The notes: a model not told the origin generated them from the letters alone. 64,000 nucleotides of DNA from Halomicrobium sp. LC1Hm (GCF_009617995.1 NZ_CP044130.1:159918-223917); one strand, 5' to 3'; positions 40,199-49,094 are shown, numbered from the stretch's first letter. Numbers and translations: made by a program.

Positions 40199-40972
40199 AT
40201 GTCTGTCCCGCAGGTGTCTGGTGCCCTCGCTGGCCAGGTCGAACTGGCCGTCTTCGCGCTGGTCGGACTGCTGGGTGGCGTCCACTGTCTGGGCATGTGT
40301 GGACCGCTGGTGACTGTCTACGCCGATCAGATGGGGACGGACGGCCCGGCGACCTGGCAGACGATCCGCCAGCACCTGCTCTTCAACCTCGGGCGGACCG
40401 TGAGCTACACCGCCCTCGGGGCGCTGTTCGGCGGGCTGGGTGCGCTGCTGTACGACGCCGCGGCGGTCGCGGCCGTCGCGAACGACGTTCGCGCGGTCGC
40501 CGGTCTGGTGATCGGCGGTGTCATCCTCCTCGTCGGCGCGAACTACCTGTTGACGGGAACTGGGGGGCTGTTCGGTCACGCCCCGACACCGGCGGTCTTC
40601 GAACGGGTGAGTACCGCGTTGCTCGACCGGATCGAGCGGTGGGTTCGTGGCCCCCGTATCGTCGCGCTCGGCGCGGCTCACGGGGTCCTCCCGTGTCCCC
40701 TGCTGTACCCCGCGTTTCTGTACGCCTTCGCGACGGGGTCGCCGGTCCGTGGCGGCGTCGCGCTCGCCGTGCTGGGGCTGGCGACGGTGCCGACCGTCTT
40801 CGCCTACGGCGTCGCGTTCCAGTCGATCTCGCCGCGGTTTCAGGGCCCGCTCCACCGCGTCCTCGGCGTCACGTTCTTGCTGCTTGGCTACCTCCCGCTG
40901 GCACACGGTGCGATGTTGCTGGGAATCCACCTCCCGCATCCGACCATTCCGATCTACCAACCACTGGGATAA
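40199..40972 (+). CDS. SafE-like membrane protein for oxidase biogenesis (COG2836 type)
   Basis: 257 residues with about six membrane segments. The motif FALVGLLGGVHCLGMCGPLV holds Cys30 and Cys34, and a second CP motif is AAHGVLPCPLLYPAF. These are hallmarks of the COG2836 branch of TauE/SafE-like proteins, found with cytochrome oxidase copper-delivery genes. The cysteines could handle copper in the membrane. The gene is followed 2 bp later by a copper P-type ATPase. Confidence 0.85.
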   Translation: MSVPQVSGALAGQVELAVFALVGLLGGVHCLGMCGPLVTVYADQMGTDGPATWQTIRQHLLFNLGRTVSYTALGALFGGLGALLYDAAAVAAVANDVRAVAGLVIGGVILLVGANYLLTGTGGLFGHAPTPAVFERVSTALLDRIERWVRGPRIVALGAAHGVLPCPLLYPAFLYAFATGSPVRGGVALAVLGLATVPTVFAYGVAFQSISPRFQGPLHRVLGVTFLLLGYLPLAHGAMLLGIHLPHPTIPIYQPLG

Positions 40973-40974
40973 CT

Positions 40975-43314
40975 ATGGGCGAGTGTACGCTCTGTGGCCT
41001 GTCGACGCCTGAGCCGCCCCACACCGCTCCGGACGTGGACGGTGCCTTCTGCTGTCAGGGATGCCTGACGGTCGCCCGCACGCTCGACGACGCGCCCGCC
41101 GACGCCGATCCCCAGACGGCCGTCGACACCGGGCCAGACGTGGACACCGTCGAGGGCGACCGGTCCTACTTCGACGTCGACGGGATGCACTGTGCCACCT
41201 GCGAGACGTTCCTCGAAGCCACCGCGACCGACGTTGCCGGCGTGCGCGCCGCCGAGGCCAGCTACACCGCCGGCATGGTGCGTGTCGTCTTCGACCCGGC
41301 GACGGCCGAACCCGACGCGATCGCGGACCGCATCTCGGGGCACGGCTACGACGCGACGCGGGAGGGCGCGGCGTCGGCCGACGACGCCCAGGAGACCGTC
41401 GGTCGTCTCATGGTCGGTGGCTTCTTCGGGATGATGGTGATGGCCTGGTACGTCCTCTTTCTCTATCCCGTGTACACCGGCGTCGCGCCGTCGTCGCTGC
41501 TCGTCGACCTGAACGGTCCCGCGGGTGGGTTCCTGTTCGCGAACGTCTGGGTCATGGCGACGGTCGTGGTGGCTTACACCGGCTATCCGCTGTTCCGTGG
41601 TGCGGTCGTGAGCCTGCGGGTCGGCCACCCGAACATGGACCTGCTCGTCGCGATCGCGGCGGCGACGGCTTACGGCTACAGCACGATCGCGATGGCGCTG
41701 GGCCAGACGGATCTGTACTTCGACGTGGCGGTCGTCGTCGTCCTCGCGGTGACCGTCGGCGACTACTATCAGGAGCGTGTCCGCCGACGAGCTATGGGCC
41801 GCCTCGCAACGGTCTCCGACGAACGAGCGGACACGGCGCGCCGCCGGACGGCCGACGGCACCGAGGCGGTCTCTCGGTCGGCAATCGACGGCGGCGACGA
41901 ACTGGTGGTCAAAGGCGGCGAACCGGTCCCCGTCGACGGGACGGTCGTCGAGGGCACGGCCGCGGTCGACGAGTCACTGGTCACCGGCGAGTCGTTGCCG
42001 GTCTCGAAAGCCACCGGGGACGCGGTTCTGGGTGGGACGACGGTCACCGACGGTGGGATCGTCGTCCGCGCCGACGAGGACCCGACGAGCACTGTGGATC
42101 GACTCGCGGAGACGCTGTGGGACGTACAGAGCGCGACACCCGGCGCACAGCGCCTCGTCGACAAGATCGCGGCGGTGTTCGTCCCGCTCGTGTTCGTCCT
42201 GGCTGTCGGGACGCTGGTCGTCCACCTGCTCGCGGGCAGGGGGGCGACCGCGGCACTGTTGACCGGTCTGACCGTGCTCGTCGTCTCCTGTCCCTGTGCG
42301 CTGGGGCTGGCGACGCCGATGGCCGTCGCCGCCGGGATTCGAGACGCTCTCGACGCGGGCATCGTGATCACCGACGACACGGCCCTGGAGACGGCACCGG
42401 CGGTCGACACCGTCGCGCTCGACAAGACGGGCACCCTCACCACGGGATCGATGACCGTTCGGACGGTCGCGGGCCACGACGAGGCCCTCGCGTACGCCAG
42501 CGCCGTCGAACAGTTCGCGACCCACCCCGTCGCGGAGGCGATCTCCGAGGCGGGGACACCGCCCGACCAGCCCGTCACAGCCTTCGAGACGATTCCCGGA
42601 CGGGGCGTGCAGGCGACAGTCGGCGACAGGACCGTGCTGGTCGGCGACGAGTCGCTGTTCGCGGCGCGGGACTGGACCGTCCCCAGCGGCGTGGCCGCCA
42701 CCTACGACGATGCTGGTGACGACGCGATCGCGAGCTACGTCGGCTGGGACGGGCGCGTTCGCGGTGCCGTCGTCGTCGGCGACGAGGTGCGCGAGGGGTG
42801 GCAATCGGTGCTCGATCGCCTCGCGGCCGACCGCCGCGTCGTCGTGATCACGGGCGACGACCGGGCGGCGGCCGAACAGTTCGCCTCCCACCGCTCGGTC
42901 GACGAGGTCTTCGCCGGTGTCCCGCCCGAGGCCAAGGCCGCGGTCGTCGATCGGCTGGGAGCCGACGGCACCGTGGCGATGGTCGGCGACGGGAGCAACG
43001 ACGCGCCGGCACTGGGGGCGGCCGACCTCGGGATCACCGTCGAGAGTGGGACACGGCTCGCGTTCGACGCGGCAGACGTGGTCGTCACAGACGACACTCT
43101 CGCCGCGCTGCCCGAGGTGTTCGCCACGACGGAAGGGACCCGCCGACGGATCCGCGAGAACCTCGGCTGGGCGTTCCTGTACAACGGGATCGCGCTGCCA
43201 CTCGCCGTCGTCGGTGTCCTGAACCCCCTGTTTGCCGCCGTGGCGATGGCGACCAGTAGCCTGCTCGTCGTGCTCAACTCGACCCGCCCGGTCGGTGGCG
43301 AGGCGGGGTCGTAG
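40975..43314 (+). CDS. copA: Copper P1B-type ATPase (CopA/CcoI)
   Basis: 779 residues from ATG 40975. The N-terminus has CxxC (ECTLCG), FCCQGC and an HMA domain with MHCATC. The membrane metal site is CPC (Cys439-Pro-Cys441 in VVSCPCALGLATP), the phosphorylation site DKTGTLT (Asp483), TGES in SLVTGESLPV, and hinge GDGSNDAPAL. An N-terminal extra zinc/copper-binding knuckle resembles CcoI/FixI ATPases that supply copper to heme-copper oxidases. The frame is open further upstream (from 40297), which is rejected as it would overlap the SafE-like gene. Operon with the two genes before it. Confidence 0.93.
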   Translation: MGECTLCGLSTPEPPHTAPDVDGAFCCQGCLTVARTLDDAPADADPQTAVDTGPDVDTVEGDRSYFDVDGMHCATCETFLEATATDVAGVRAAEASYTAGMVRVVFDPATAEPDAIADRISGHGYDATREGAASADDAQETVGRLMVGGFFGMMVMAWYVLFLYPVYTGVAPSSLLVDLNGPAGGFLFANVWVMATVVVAYTGYPLFRGAVVSLRVGHPNMDLLVAIAAATAYGYSTIAMALGQTDLYFDVAVVVVLAVTVGDYYQERVRRRAMGRLATVSDERADTARRRTADGTEAVSRSAIDGGDELVVKGGEPVPVDGTVVEGTAAVDESLVTGESLPVSKATGDAVLGGTTVTDGGIVVRADEDPTSTVDRLAETLWDVQSATPGAQRLVDKIAAVFVPLVFVLAVGTLVVHLLAGRGATAALLTGLTVLVVSCPCALGLATPMAVAAGIRDALDAGIVITDDTALETAPAVDTVALDKTGTLTTGSMTVRTVAGHDEALAYASAVEQFATHPVAEAISEAGTPPDQPVTAFETIPGRGVQATVGDRTVLVGDESLFAARDWTVPSGVAATYDDAGDDAIASYVGWDGRVRGAVVVGDEVREGWQSVLDRLAADRRVVVITGDDRAAAEQFASHRSVDEVFAGVPPEAKAAVVDRLGADGTVAMVGDGSNDAPALGAADLGITVESGTRLAFDAADVVVTDDTLAALPEVFATTEGTRRRIRENLGWAFLYNGIALPLAVVGVLNPLFAAVAMATSSLLVVLNSTRPVGGEAGS

Positions 43315-43344
43315 CCCTCGACCACGGCGGGCCGTCGTCCCGAA

Positions 43345-43360
43345 GTTGTCCTGTGACAAC
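43345..43360. promoter_or_regulatory. Oxidase-locus dyad 2 (GTTGTC-CTGT-GACAAC)
   Basis: Perfect 6-bp dyad, 37 bp before ATG 43398 of the oxidase operon. Confidence 0.65.
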
Positions 43361-43397
43361 CCAGAGTACATGTCAGTTCGCTCGGACCCAACCGAGT

Positions 43398-43775
43398 ATG
43401 AGGGGTCTCGAAATAGCACTGGCCACAGCGTCGGGTGGTGGTTCCGGCGGGAGTCGCATGTTACTGCTGACGACCGCGATCGGCCTCGGAGTCACCGCCG
43501 GTATCCTGCTACTCAGCTATCGATTCGGGTGGCACGATCGGCCCGACACGTCGTTCGAGTCGCACGGCGACGAGCGAACGGACACACAGCGAGCAGCCGG
43601 GGTGATGTACGAGTCGTCGGTGGCCGAATCCGAGACGGAGTCGGTCGACCACGACGCGTTCGACCCCGTCGGGACGGCGACGTTGCTGGCGCTCTACTTC
43701 GCCGTCGTCTCCCTGACCTGGCTGTTCATGTACTTCGTCGAGTTCCTCGACAACGGACCAACGGTGATCGGGTGA
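43398..43775 (+). CDS. Membrane protein of the ba3-type oxidase operon (125 aa)
   Basis: 125 residues with two membrane helices (MLLLTTAIGLGVTAGILLL and ATLLALYFAVVSLTWLFMYF) and an acidic soluble stretch between. It begins the operon, 2 bp before subunit II. Proteins of this type occur in haloarchaeal cba/ba3 loci as small subunits. Nothing in the sequence shows cofactor ligands. Confidence 0.75.
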   Translation: MRGLEIALATASGGGSGGSRMLLLTTAIGLGVTAGILLLSYRFGWHDRPDTSFESHGDERTDTQRAAGVMYESSVAESETESVDHDAFDPVGTATLLALYFAVVSLTWLFMYFVEFLDNGPTVIG

Positions 43776-43777
43776 CT

Positions 43778-44296
43778 ATGCACGTCCACAGATTCGAACG
43801 CATCTGGCTGGTGGGATCGCTGCTGTTGATCGCTCTGTTCGTCGCGACGGTGACCTACGGGGCCGTCGGCGCTGGCTACGGGATGGTCGACGCCGAGGGT
43901 GGACAGGTCGACGGGACCAACCCTACTGCGAGCGAGAACTTCCGCGAACCCGGCGTCTACAACGGGAGCGAAGACGGTCACTACGACGTCTACGTGCGGA
44001 CACAGCGGTTCCTGTTCGTCCCCGGAACGAACGAACCCATCCGCGTACCGGCCAACAGTACCGTGACCTTCCACGTGACCAGCAGCGACGTCCTCCACGG
44101 CTTCGAGGTCGTCGGCACGAACATCAACACGATGACCGTTCCGGGACAGAAGGCGACGGTCACGGCCGAGTTCGACGAGCCGGCCGAGTACGGTATCGTC
44201 TGTAACGAGTACTGTGGTAGCGGCCACCACACGATGGAGGGATCACTGCAAGTGGTCCCACCCTCGGAGTTCAACGAGACGAGTGAGGTGCAGTAA
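43778..44296 (+). CDS. Heme-copper oxidase subunit II (CuA, ba3-like)
   Basis: 172 residues from ATG 43778. One N-terminal membrane anchor is followed by a cupredoxin with CuA ligands: His in SSDVLHGFEV, and CNEYCGSGHHTMEG. The short form with a single helix is typical of the ba3 (B-type) oxidases of Thermus. It accepts electrons outside the membrane. The in-frame upstream extension to 43232 overlaps the previous genes and is rejected. Confidence 0.92.
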   Translation: MHVHRFERIWLVGSLLLIALFVATVTYGAVGAGYGMVDAEGGQVDGTNPTASENFREPGVYNGSEDGHYDVYVRTQRFLFVPGTNEPIRVPANSTVTFHVTSSDVLHGFEVVGTNINTMTVPGQKATVTAEFDEPAEYGIVCNEYCGSGHHTMEGSLQVVPPSEFNETSEVQ

Positions 44297-44298
44297 CG

Positions 44299-46047
44299 AT
44301 GGCACACGCACACGACGACCCGACCAGCGAGAACCGAGCACAATCTGAGCTGACTGCCGGCAACCGAGTTGCCTTCGTCGACCAGTATCCCACCGCGGCA
44401 CGCGTGACGCGACTGTGCTTTGGCGTCTCGTTTACCGCTCTGTTGATCGGTGCGGTGCTCGGGATCGTCCAGGCGCTGCACCGGACGAACGTCTTCCGGG
44501 GCGTGATCAGCTCGGTCGACTACTACACGGTGCTGACCGGCCACGGCGTCTTGCTCGCGCTGTTCTTTACGATCTTCTTCCTCTCTGGGGTCTTCTCCTG
44601 GGGCGTCGCCCGGAGTCTCGGCCGCGACCTCCTCTCGCGGCGCTTCTCGCTGTTCTGGTTCGGGCTCCAACTCGCCGGTGCCACCGCGGTCGCCCTGGCC
44701 ATCTTCGGCGGCTTCGTCGGCGAGATTCCCTTCGAGGCAGACGTGCTCTACACCTTCTACGCACCCCTGCAGGCCCATCCGCTGTTCTACGCCGGACTGG
44801 CGGCGTGGCTCGTCGGCACGTGGCTCGCGGGTGCCGACTGGATCCGCCTGTACCTCCACTGGCGGCGTGACAACGGCGGTGAGCGGATCCCACTCCAGAC
44901 GTTCATGGTGTTGACGACGACGCTGATGTGGTACATCGCCACCATCGGGGTCGCCGTCGAGGTGCTCGTGTTCCTCCTGCCGCTCTCGCTGGGGCTGATC
45001 GACAGCGTCGATCCGCTGCTCACTCGGACGCTGTTCTGGTACTTCGGCCACCCGGTCGTCTACTTCTGGCTCATGCCGGCGTACTTCGCGTGGTACACGA
45101 TCCTGCCCAAGCTCGCCGGTGGCCGACTGTTCAGCGATCCGCTCGCGCGCGTCGTGTTCGTCCTCTTCTTGATCCTCTCGACGCCCGTCGGGTTCCACCA
45201 CCAGTACGCGGACCCCGGGATCGCGGAAGGATTCAAGTTCGTCGCGATGACCAACACGATGTTCCTGTTGCTTCCGAGCTTCCTCACCGCGTTTACCGCC
45301 GTCGCGAGCATCGAGTACGGCGCGCGACAGCGCGGCGGGAAGGGCTACCTTCGCTGGATGACCGCCCTGCCGTGGTCGAATCCGGCCTTCGCCGGGTGTG
45401 CGCTCGCTGGCCTGATGTTCGCCGCGGGCGGGTTCTCTGGGATCGTCAACGCGGGCATGAACATCAACTCGCTGATCCACAACACGCTGTGGGTGCCGGG
45501 CCACTTCCACCTCACTGTCGGGACGGCCAGCGCGCTGACGATGATGGCGATCAGCTACTGGCTGTACCCACAGGTCACGGGCAAGCGCCTCCAGTTCTAC
45601 GGCCTCGCACAGATCCAGCCCTACGTCTGGTTCATCGGGATGGCCCTGATGTCGAACGCGATGCACCGGGCGGGACTGGCCGGCGTCCCGCGCCGGACCG
45701 CCGAGCCACAGTACCAGCAGTTCTCTTTCGATGCGGTCTTCGGATCGGTCCCGGAGATGCGACTGCAGATCGCGGCCGGCGCTCTGCTGCTGACGATCGG
45801 TGCCCTGCTGTTCGTCACCGTGATGGTGGGCACCTGGCTCGCAGAGCGTGGCCGCGGACGGCTCCGCGTCGACAGTCACCTCCCCGAACCGATCTCCGGG
45901 GTCTCGGACAGCCCGCGCGTGCTGGACAACATGAAACTGTGGGTCGTCGTGGCCGTCGTGCTCGTGGCCATCGCCTACGGCTTCCCGATCTACTCGATGC
46001 TGGCAGACGGGGCCTTCAATCCGGCTGTTCCGCCGGTCCCCGTCTGA
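44299..46047 (+). CDS. Heme-copper oxidase subunit I (ba3-like)
   Basis: 582 residues, 12-14 membrane segments. Heme a and CuB ligands are visible: LTGHGVLLALFF, WYFGHPVVYFWLMP (CuB His), TPVGFHHQYADPG (His-His) and VPGHFHLTVGTASA (proximal and low-spin). The Tyr after GHPVVYF replaces the usual Glu-type D-channel region, as in B-type oxidases (ba3). It reduces oxygen to water and pumps protons. The start is 2 bp after subunit II. Confidence 0.93.
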   Translation: MAHAHDDPTSENRAQSELTAGNRVAFVDQYPTAARVTRLCFGVSFTALLIGAVLGIVQALHRTNVFRGVISSVDYYTVLTGHGVLLALFFTIFFLSGVFSWGVARSLGRDLLSRRFSLFWFGLQLAGATAVALAIFGGFVGEIPFEADVLYTFYAPLQAHPLFYAGLAAWLVGTWLAGADWIRLYLHWRRDNGGERIPLQTFMVLTTTLMWYIATIGVAVEVLVFLLPLSLGLIDSVDPLLTRTLFWYFGHPVVYFWLMPAYFAWYTILPKLAGGRLFSDPLARVVFVLFLILSTPVGFHHQYADPGIAEGFKFVAMTNTMFLLLPSFLTAFTAVASIEYGARQRGGKGYLRWMTALPWSNPAFAGCALAGLMFAAGGFSGIVNAGMNINSLIHNTLWVPGHFHLTVGTASALTMMAISYWLYPQVTGKRLQFYGLAQIQPYVWFIGMALMSNAMHRAGLAGVPRRTAEPQYQQFSFDAVFGSVPEMRLQIAAGALLLTIGALLFVTVMVGTWLAERGRGRLRVDSHLPEPISGVSDSPRVLDNMKLWVVVAVVLVAIAYGFPIYSMLADGAFNPAVPPVPV

Positions 46048-46074
46048 TCTGGGACCCTCTCGGCCGATCCGCCG

Positions 46075-46791
46075 TCACGTCGACGAGAGGAAGGCGTCGA
46101 CCAGTTCCGCCTCGGCTCGCCTGAGTCGGTACGAGACGGTCGAGCGGGGCTCGTCGAGGCGCGACGCGACCGCTTCCAGCGTCGTTTCCCGCGGCGTCTC
46201 GTAGTACCCCATCTCCGCTGCGAGTTCGAGCACACGGCGCTGTTCGGGGCGCAGCGACAGCGAAGCCAGCGGGTCCGTCGGGGGCGTCGTGACCGTTTCG
46301 AGGTGTTCGAACCGGAAGGTAATCTCCTCTCTGAGCTTCCCGCTGATCGTGTCGTAGAGCAGTCCGACCCGCTCGTCGGTCTGCATCAGGACGCGCCAGC
46401 GCTCCTCCGACCCTCGGCGCGTGACTTCGATGAGGACCGCACCCGGCAGATAGCGGTTCGCGACCAGCGAGACGGAGTCACAGCTGCTCGCGTCGACGAC
46501 GTGTGTGTACACCGTCGCGTGGCCGGCAGAGGTCGCGAGCACCTCGCTGTGGCGATCGCCGCCACAGCGCCTGTCGCTGATCGAGAACCCGCCGTACTCG
46601 TCGCTCGTGAGCAGCCCGGCCGCTCGTTCGACGGACTCCGAGCCGCCGCTGAGACGATCGAGCCGCCAGAACTCGCTGTCGGTCATCGGACAGATCAGCG
46701 TCGTCGCGTGCATCTCGGGAGCGTCGATGAACACGTCCATCACGGCGTCGGCCCCCTCCGCGTAGTTCAGCGTGAAGACGAACTCCCGCAT
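46075..46791 (-). CDS. Bat-type HTH_10 regulator beside the oxidase
   Basis: 238 residues. The N-terminal 150 residues form a sensory domain (MREFVFTLNYAEGADAVMDVFI) with three cysteines (LICPMTD, DRRCGGD, ASSCDS). The C-terminal HTH_10 is LSLRPEQRRVLELAAEMGYYETPRETTLEAVASRLDEPRSTVSYR. It lies between the oxidase operon and the small subunit-like gene, is convergent to the former and divergent from the latter. I infer it binds the GTTGTC-N4-GACAAC sites. Cysteines could sense redox or a metal. Confidence 0.82.
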   Translation of the reverse strand: MREFVFTLNYAEGADAVMDVFIDAPEMHATTLICPMTDSEFWRLDRLSGGSESVERAAGLLTSDEYGGFSISDRRCGGDRHSEVLATSAGHATVYTHVVDASSCDSVSLVANRYLPGAVLIEVTRRGSEERWRVLMQTDERVGLLYDTISGKLREEITFRFEHLETVTTPPTDPLASLSLRPEQRRVLELAAEMGYYETPRETTLEAVASRLDEPRSTVSYRLRRAEAELVDAFLSST

Positions 46792-46848
46792 CTAGCTGCA
46801 CTGATTCCCCAAGGGGCCAGTCTCTTTCGGTCTCTCTGTCGACGGGTG

Positions 46849-46864
46849 GTTGTCCTGAGCCAAC
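46849..46864. promoter_or_regulatory. Oxidase-locus dyad 3 (GTTGTC-CTGA-GCCAAC)
   Basis: One mismatch from the dyad consensus. It is 36 bp before ATG 46901 and 57 bp before the start of the divergent Bat-type gene, which could also be autoregulated. Confidence 0.55.
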
Positions 46865-46900
46865 GGAGGATTCACGTAGTCGAGTCCCCGACGGTGAGGT

Positions 46901-47026
46901 ATGAGCGATACGGGCACTGGTGAACAGTCGATGCCGTGGTTTCTCAAGACGATTATCCTCGTTGCGATCCTCGTAGTGCTTTTCATCGTCGCCATCGACC
47001 TGCTGACCTTCGCGGGCGCGCTGTAA
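46901..47026 (+). CDS. 41-aa single-helix protein, possible oxidase subunit
   Basis: 41 residues, MSDTGTGEQSMPWFLK followed by a helix (TIILVAILVVLFIVAIDLLTF). It is too short for routine gene calling. The promoter dyad at 46849 shows coregulation with the oxidase. Thermus ba3 oxidase has a similar 34-residue subunit IIa with one helix, so it may be that kind of subunit, encoded apart from subunits I and II. Confidence 0.65.
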   Translation: MSDTGTGEQSMPWFLKTIILVAILVVLFIVAIDLLTFAGAL

Positions 47027-47271
47027 CGGCGGGCCGGGGTGGCCGCGTGCCGGCGTTTCCGTCGTCGTCGTCGTCCGCGTCACTCACGGCATCGTCAGTT
47101 GCAGTCGGCTCCAGTACCGAGAGCCGGTGATGAGCGACGGAGCCGGGTCGGCCAGCTGTCCACGTCGGCGTGTGGACGCTTGGAGCCGCCCGGACGCCGT
47201 CCCCAGCGACGGTTTTCTGGCTCGGAAAAACGGCGTCCGGGGTTATGTCGTCGGGCGTCCTCTGCCCATCC
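47027..47271. other. Gap, no gene seen
   Basis: No convincing gene or motif. TTATG near 47244 may form part of the next promoter. Confidence 0.4.
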
Positions 47272-48036
47272 ATGGGTGTCCTCCAAGCACTCCAACGTAC
47301 GCCCGGCGCACTCAAGCGTGCCCCCGGGCTGTTGGTCCCCCAACTGATCGTGTTCGTCCTGTTGCTTCCCCAGCTGCTGTTGCAGTCGGCAGCGCCGCTC
47401 CTCTCCTCGCTGGTCTCGCTGGGCGTCTCCGGCATCTTCCTCGTCGTGACGCCCTTCATCCAGGGCGGGATGTTCGGCATGGCCGACGAGGCACTGCGAG
47501 GCCGTAGTTCGCTGTCGCGGTTCTTCGCCGACGGGAAGTCGAACTACGTGCAGTTGCTGATCGCCTACGTCCTCCTACTGGTCGTCAACGGCGTGCTCGG
47601 CGTCGTCGCCGTATTCGCTGGCGTCGGCGCGTTGCTGGGCCACGACACCACCGGACTGGTGCTCCTCGCCGTCGTCGCCGTCGTCGGCCTCCTGTACCTC
47701 CTCGTGACGTTCTTCGTCCAGTTCTACGGACAAGCCATCGTCGTCGACGGGGAGTCCGCGATCGCTGCGTTCGCACGGAGCTACCGCGTCGTCCGGGCGA
47801 ACCTGCTCGGAACGATCGGCTATCTGGTGGTCGCGGTGCTCGTCGGCGGCGTGGCGGGCGGGCTCTATGGAGGCCTGTCGGTGCTGGCGACGCCAGAAGT
47901 CGCGGCGTACGGCCTGCCGGCGCTCTCGACCCCGCTGCTCGTCGTCGTCGGCCTCCTGGTAGCGGTCGTCGGGAGCGTCGTCTCGGCGTTCTCGCTGACG
48001 TTCTCCGTCGGGGTCTACGACGAGTTCACCGCCTGA
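47272..48036 (+). CDS. DUF7847-type membrane protein
   Basis: 254 residues from ATG 47272 (MGVLQALQRTPGALKRAP). About six membrane segments: LLVPQLIVFVLLLPQLLLQ, LVSLGVSGIFLVVTPFI and others. The pattern of an N-terminal amphipathic stretch, then paired helices, matches a haloarchaeal membrane family of unknown function. A second, related gene is at 49095. In-frame codons upstream (to 47170) do not look hydrophobic. The stop codon runs into a palindrome ACTGCCGGCAGT (48038-48049), the outer arm of the hairpin repeat family. Confidence 0.6.
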   Translation: MGVLQALQRTPGALKRAPGLLVPQLIVFVLLLPQLLLQSAAPLLSSLVSLGVSGIFLVVTPFIQGGMFGMADEALRGRSSLSRFFADGKSNYVQLLIAYVLLLVVNGVLGVVAVFAGVGALLGHDTTGLVLLAVVAVVGLLYLLVTFFVQFYGQAIVVDGESAIAAFARSYRVVRANLLGTIGYLVVAVLVGGVAGGLYGGLSVLATPEVAAYGLPALSTPLLVVVGLLVAVVGSVVSAFSLTFSVGVYDEFTA

Positions 48037-48037
48037 T

Positions 48038-48049
48038 ACTGCCGGCAGT
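48038..48049. repeat. Hairpin-repeat arm fragment (ACTGCCGGCAGT)
   Basis: A perfect 12-bp palindrome preceded by GAT, matching the outer arms of the nested hairpin repeat without the inner part. It begins directly after a stop codon (48034-48036). Confidence 0.5.
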
Positions 48050-48213
48050 GACGCCGTCGCGGGTCTGCCACTTCGAGTGGTCATCCGCTCCTCGGGCAGA
48101 TCCACGCAGAGGTACAGTCTCCTTCTGACAGCAAAGCTACCGCTCCGGATAACTGCCCCCTGACAGCGTTCGAATCTGTGACAGCCATCGTGTCGGCTCT
48201 CCACGCCGCCGAG
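48050..48213. other. Short gap, no gene
   Basis: Nothing recognisable. Confidence 0.4.
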
Positions 48214-48540
48214 TCAGGTACGGCGGTACAGAGAGTAGAGGATGGTGACGAGGCCGACGACCTCGATCGTCCTGGTGAGAATCGGGACGTAGTAGCTGTA
48301 GACGATCGGCCCGAAGCCGAGGACAGTCCCGGCGGACGTGACGACCAACGAGACAACGAAGGGGACGACCGTGAGCAAGACCAGTCCGACCGCGAGCAAC
48401 AGCATCGGCTGGCTGTCGTTGCGGCGGTACCCGCGATACGCCTGGAACACGATCGCGAAGCTGAGCACCAGGCCAAGCAGCGTCACCGCCAGTAACGCGA
48501 GGTAGTGTACGTACAGTCCCGTGCTGCCGGTTTGTATCAT
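48214..48540 (-). CDS. Small membrane protein (DUF7521-like), regulator operon
   Basis: 108 residues with three membrane helices (YLALLAVTLLGLVLSFAIVF, MLLLAVGLVLLTVVPFVVSLV, ILTRTIEVVGLVTILYSLY). It starts 1 bp after the winged-helix gene's stop, so the pair is one operon. Such a pairing of an ArsR-like repressor with a small three-helix protein is common in haloarchaea. The function is unknown; the membrane protein may regulate the activity of the repressor. Confidence 0.7.
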   Translation of the reverse strand: MIQTGSTGLYVHYLALLAVTLLGLVLSFAIVFQAYRGYRRNDSQPMLLLAVGLVLLTVVPFVVSLVVTSAGTVLGFGPIVYSYYVPILTRTIEVVGLVTILYSLYRRT

Positions 48541-48541
48541 G

Positions 48542-48889
48542 TTAGATCCCCTCCCAGAGGTTGGTAAAGCGGTCTGCGGGGTCCTCTGGTTCGCCCGCGT
48601 CGATCGTCACCGAAAGCTCTCCCTCGTCGAGCTCGACGGTGAGTCGATCGAGACACGCCTCGAAGACACTGTAGTGGTGGCCGTTCTGTCGCACTTTCGT
48701 CTGTTCGACGAGCAGGTCACACTCGACGAGCCGTTCGGTCCGCCGGTAGATCGTCGGCAAGGACGCGTCACATCGGTCGCTCAACGCTTTAGCTGACATC
48801 GGTTCGACACTCGTCTGAGTAAGGATCTCCCGTGCGTACTCGTCGTCGAGGAGTGCGAAGATATCCTCGTCGGCGGGACCCTCACTCAC
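48542..48889 (-). CDS. ArsR-like winged-helix regulator
   Basis: 115 residues using GTG 48889 (VSEGPADEDIFALLDDEY). The winged helix reads AREILTQTSVEPMSAKALSDRCDASLPTIYRRTERLVECDLL, followed by a beta wing with VRQNGHHYSVFEACLDRLTVELDEGEL. TTG 48913 would add eight residues. The cysteines may bind a ligand but no clear metal motif is seen. It leads the small membrane protein; targets are unknown. Confidence 0.75.
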   Translation of the reverse strand: MSEGPADEDIFALLDDEYAREILTQTSVEPMSAKALSDRCDASLPTIYRRTERLVECDLLVEQTKVRQNGHHYSVFEACLDRLTVELDEGELSVTIDAGEPEDPADRFTNLWEGI

Positions 48890-48959
48890 GGTCGGCCCTT
48901 CTGGACGGACCAAGTAATAGCTACCACTTCTTTTCCGGGTCGGAAAATCGGGTGGTGTT

Positions 48960-48999
48960 CATACCGCCGGCTGTACGTCTGTAAAGCCATCGCCACGCT
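48960..48999. repeat. Left half of the nested hairpin repeat
   Basis: CATACCGCCGGCTGTACGTC and the following TGTAAAGCCATCGCCACG match the left half of copy 2; the right half is missing. It is a truncated copy upstream of the 49095 gene. Confidence 0.6.
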
Positions 49000-49094
49000 G
49001 AACGGGGCTGTGTCGGATACGCTCCCGTCGGTCGACTTCTCGGGCACAGAGACACTCCGTAGAATTGAACTCAGCGGGTGACAAATCCCGCAGC

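Noticed and set aside
40297..40974. Possible N-terminal extension of the copper ATPase
   Set aside because: It overlaps the SafE-like gene entirely and encodes Arg-rich, non-conserved sequence. ATG 40975 fits the CxxC N-terminus.
43232..43777. Extended start for oxidase subunit II
   Set aside because: It overlaps two genes in other frames; ATG 43778 gives the normal single-anchor protein.
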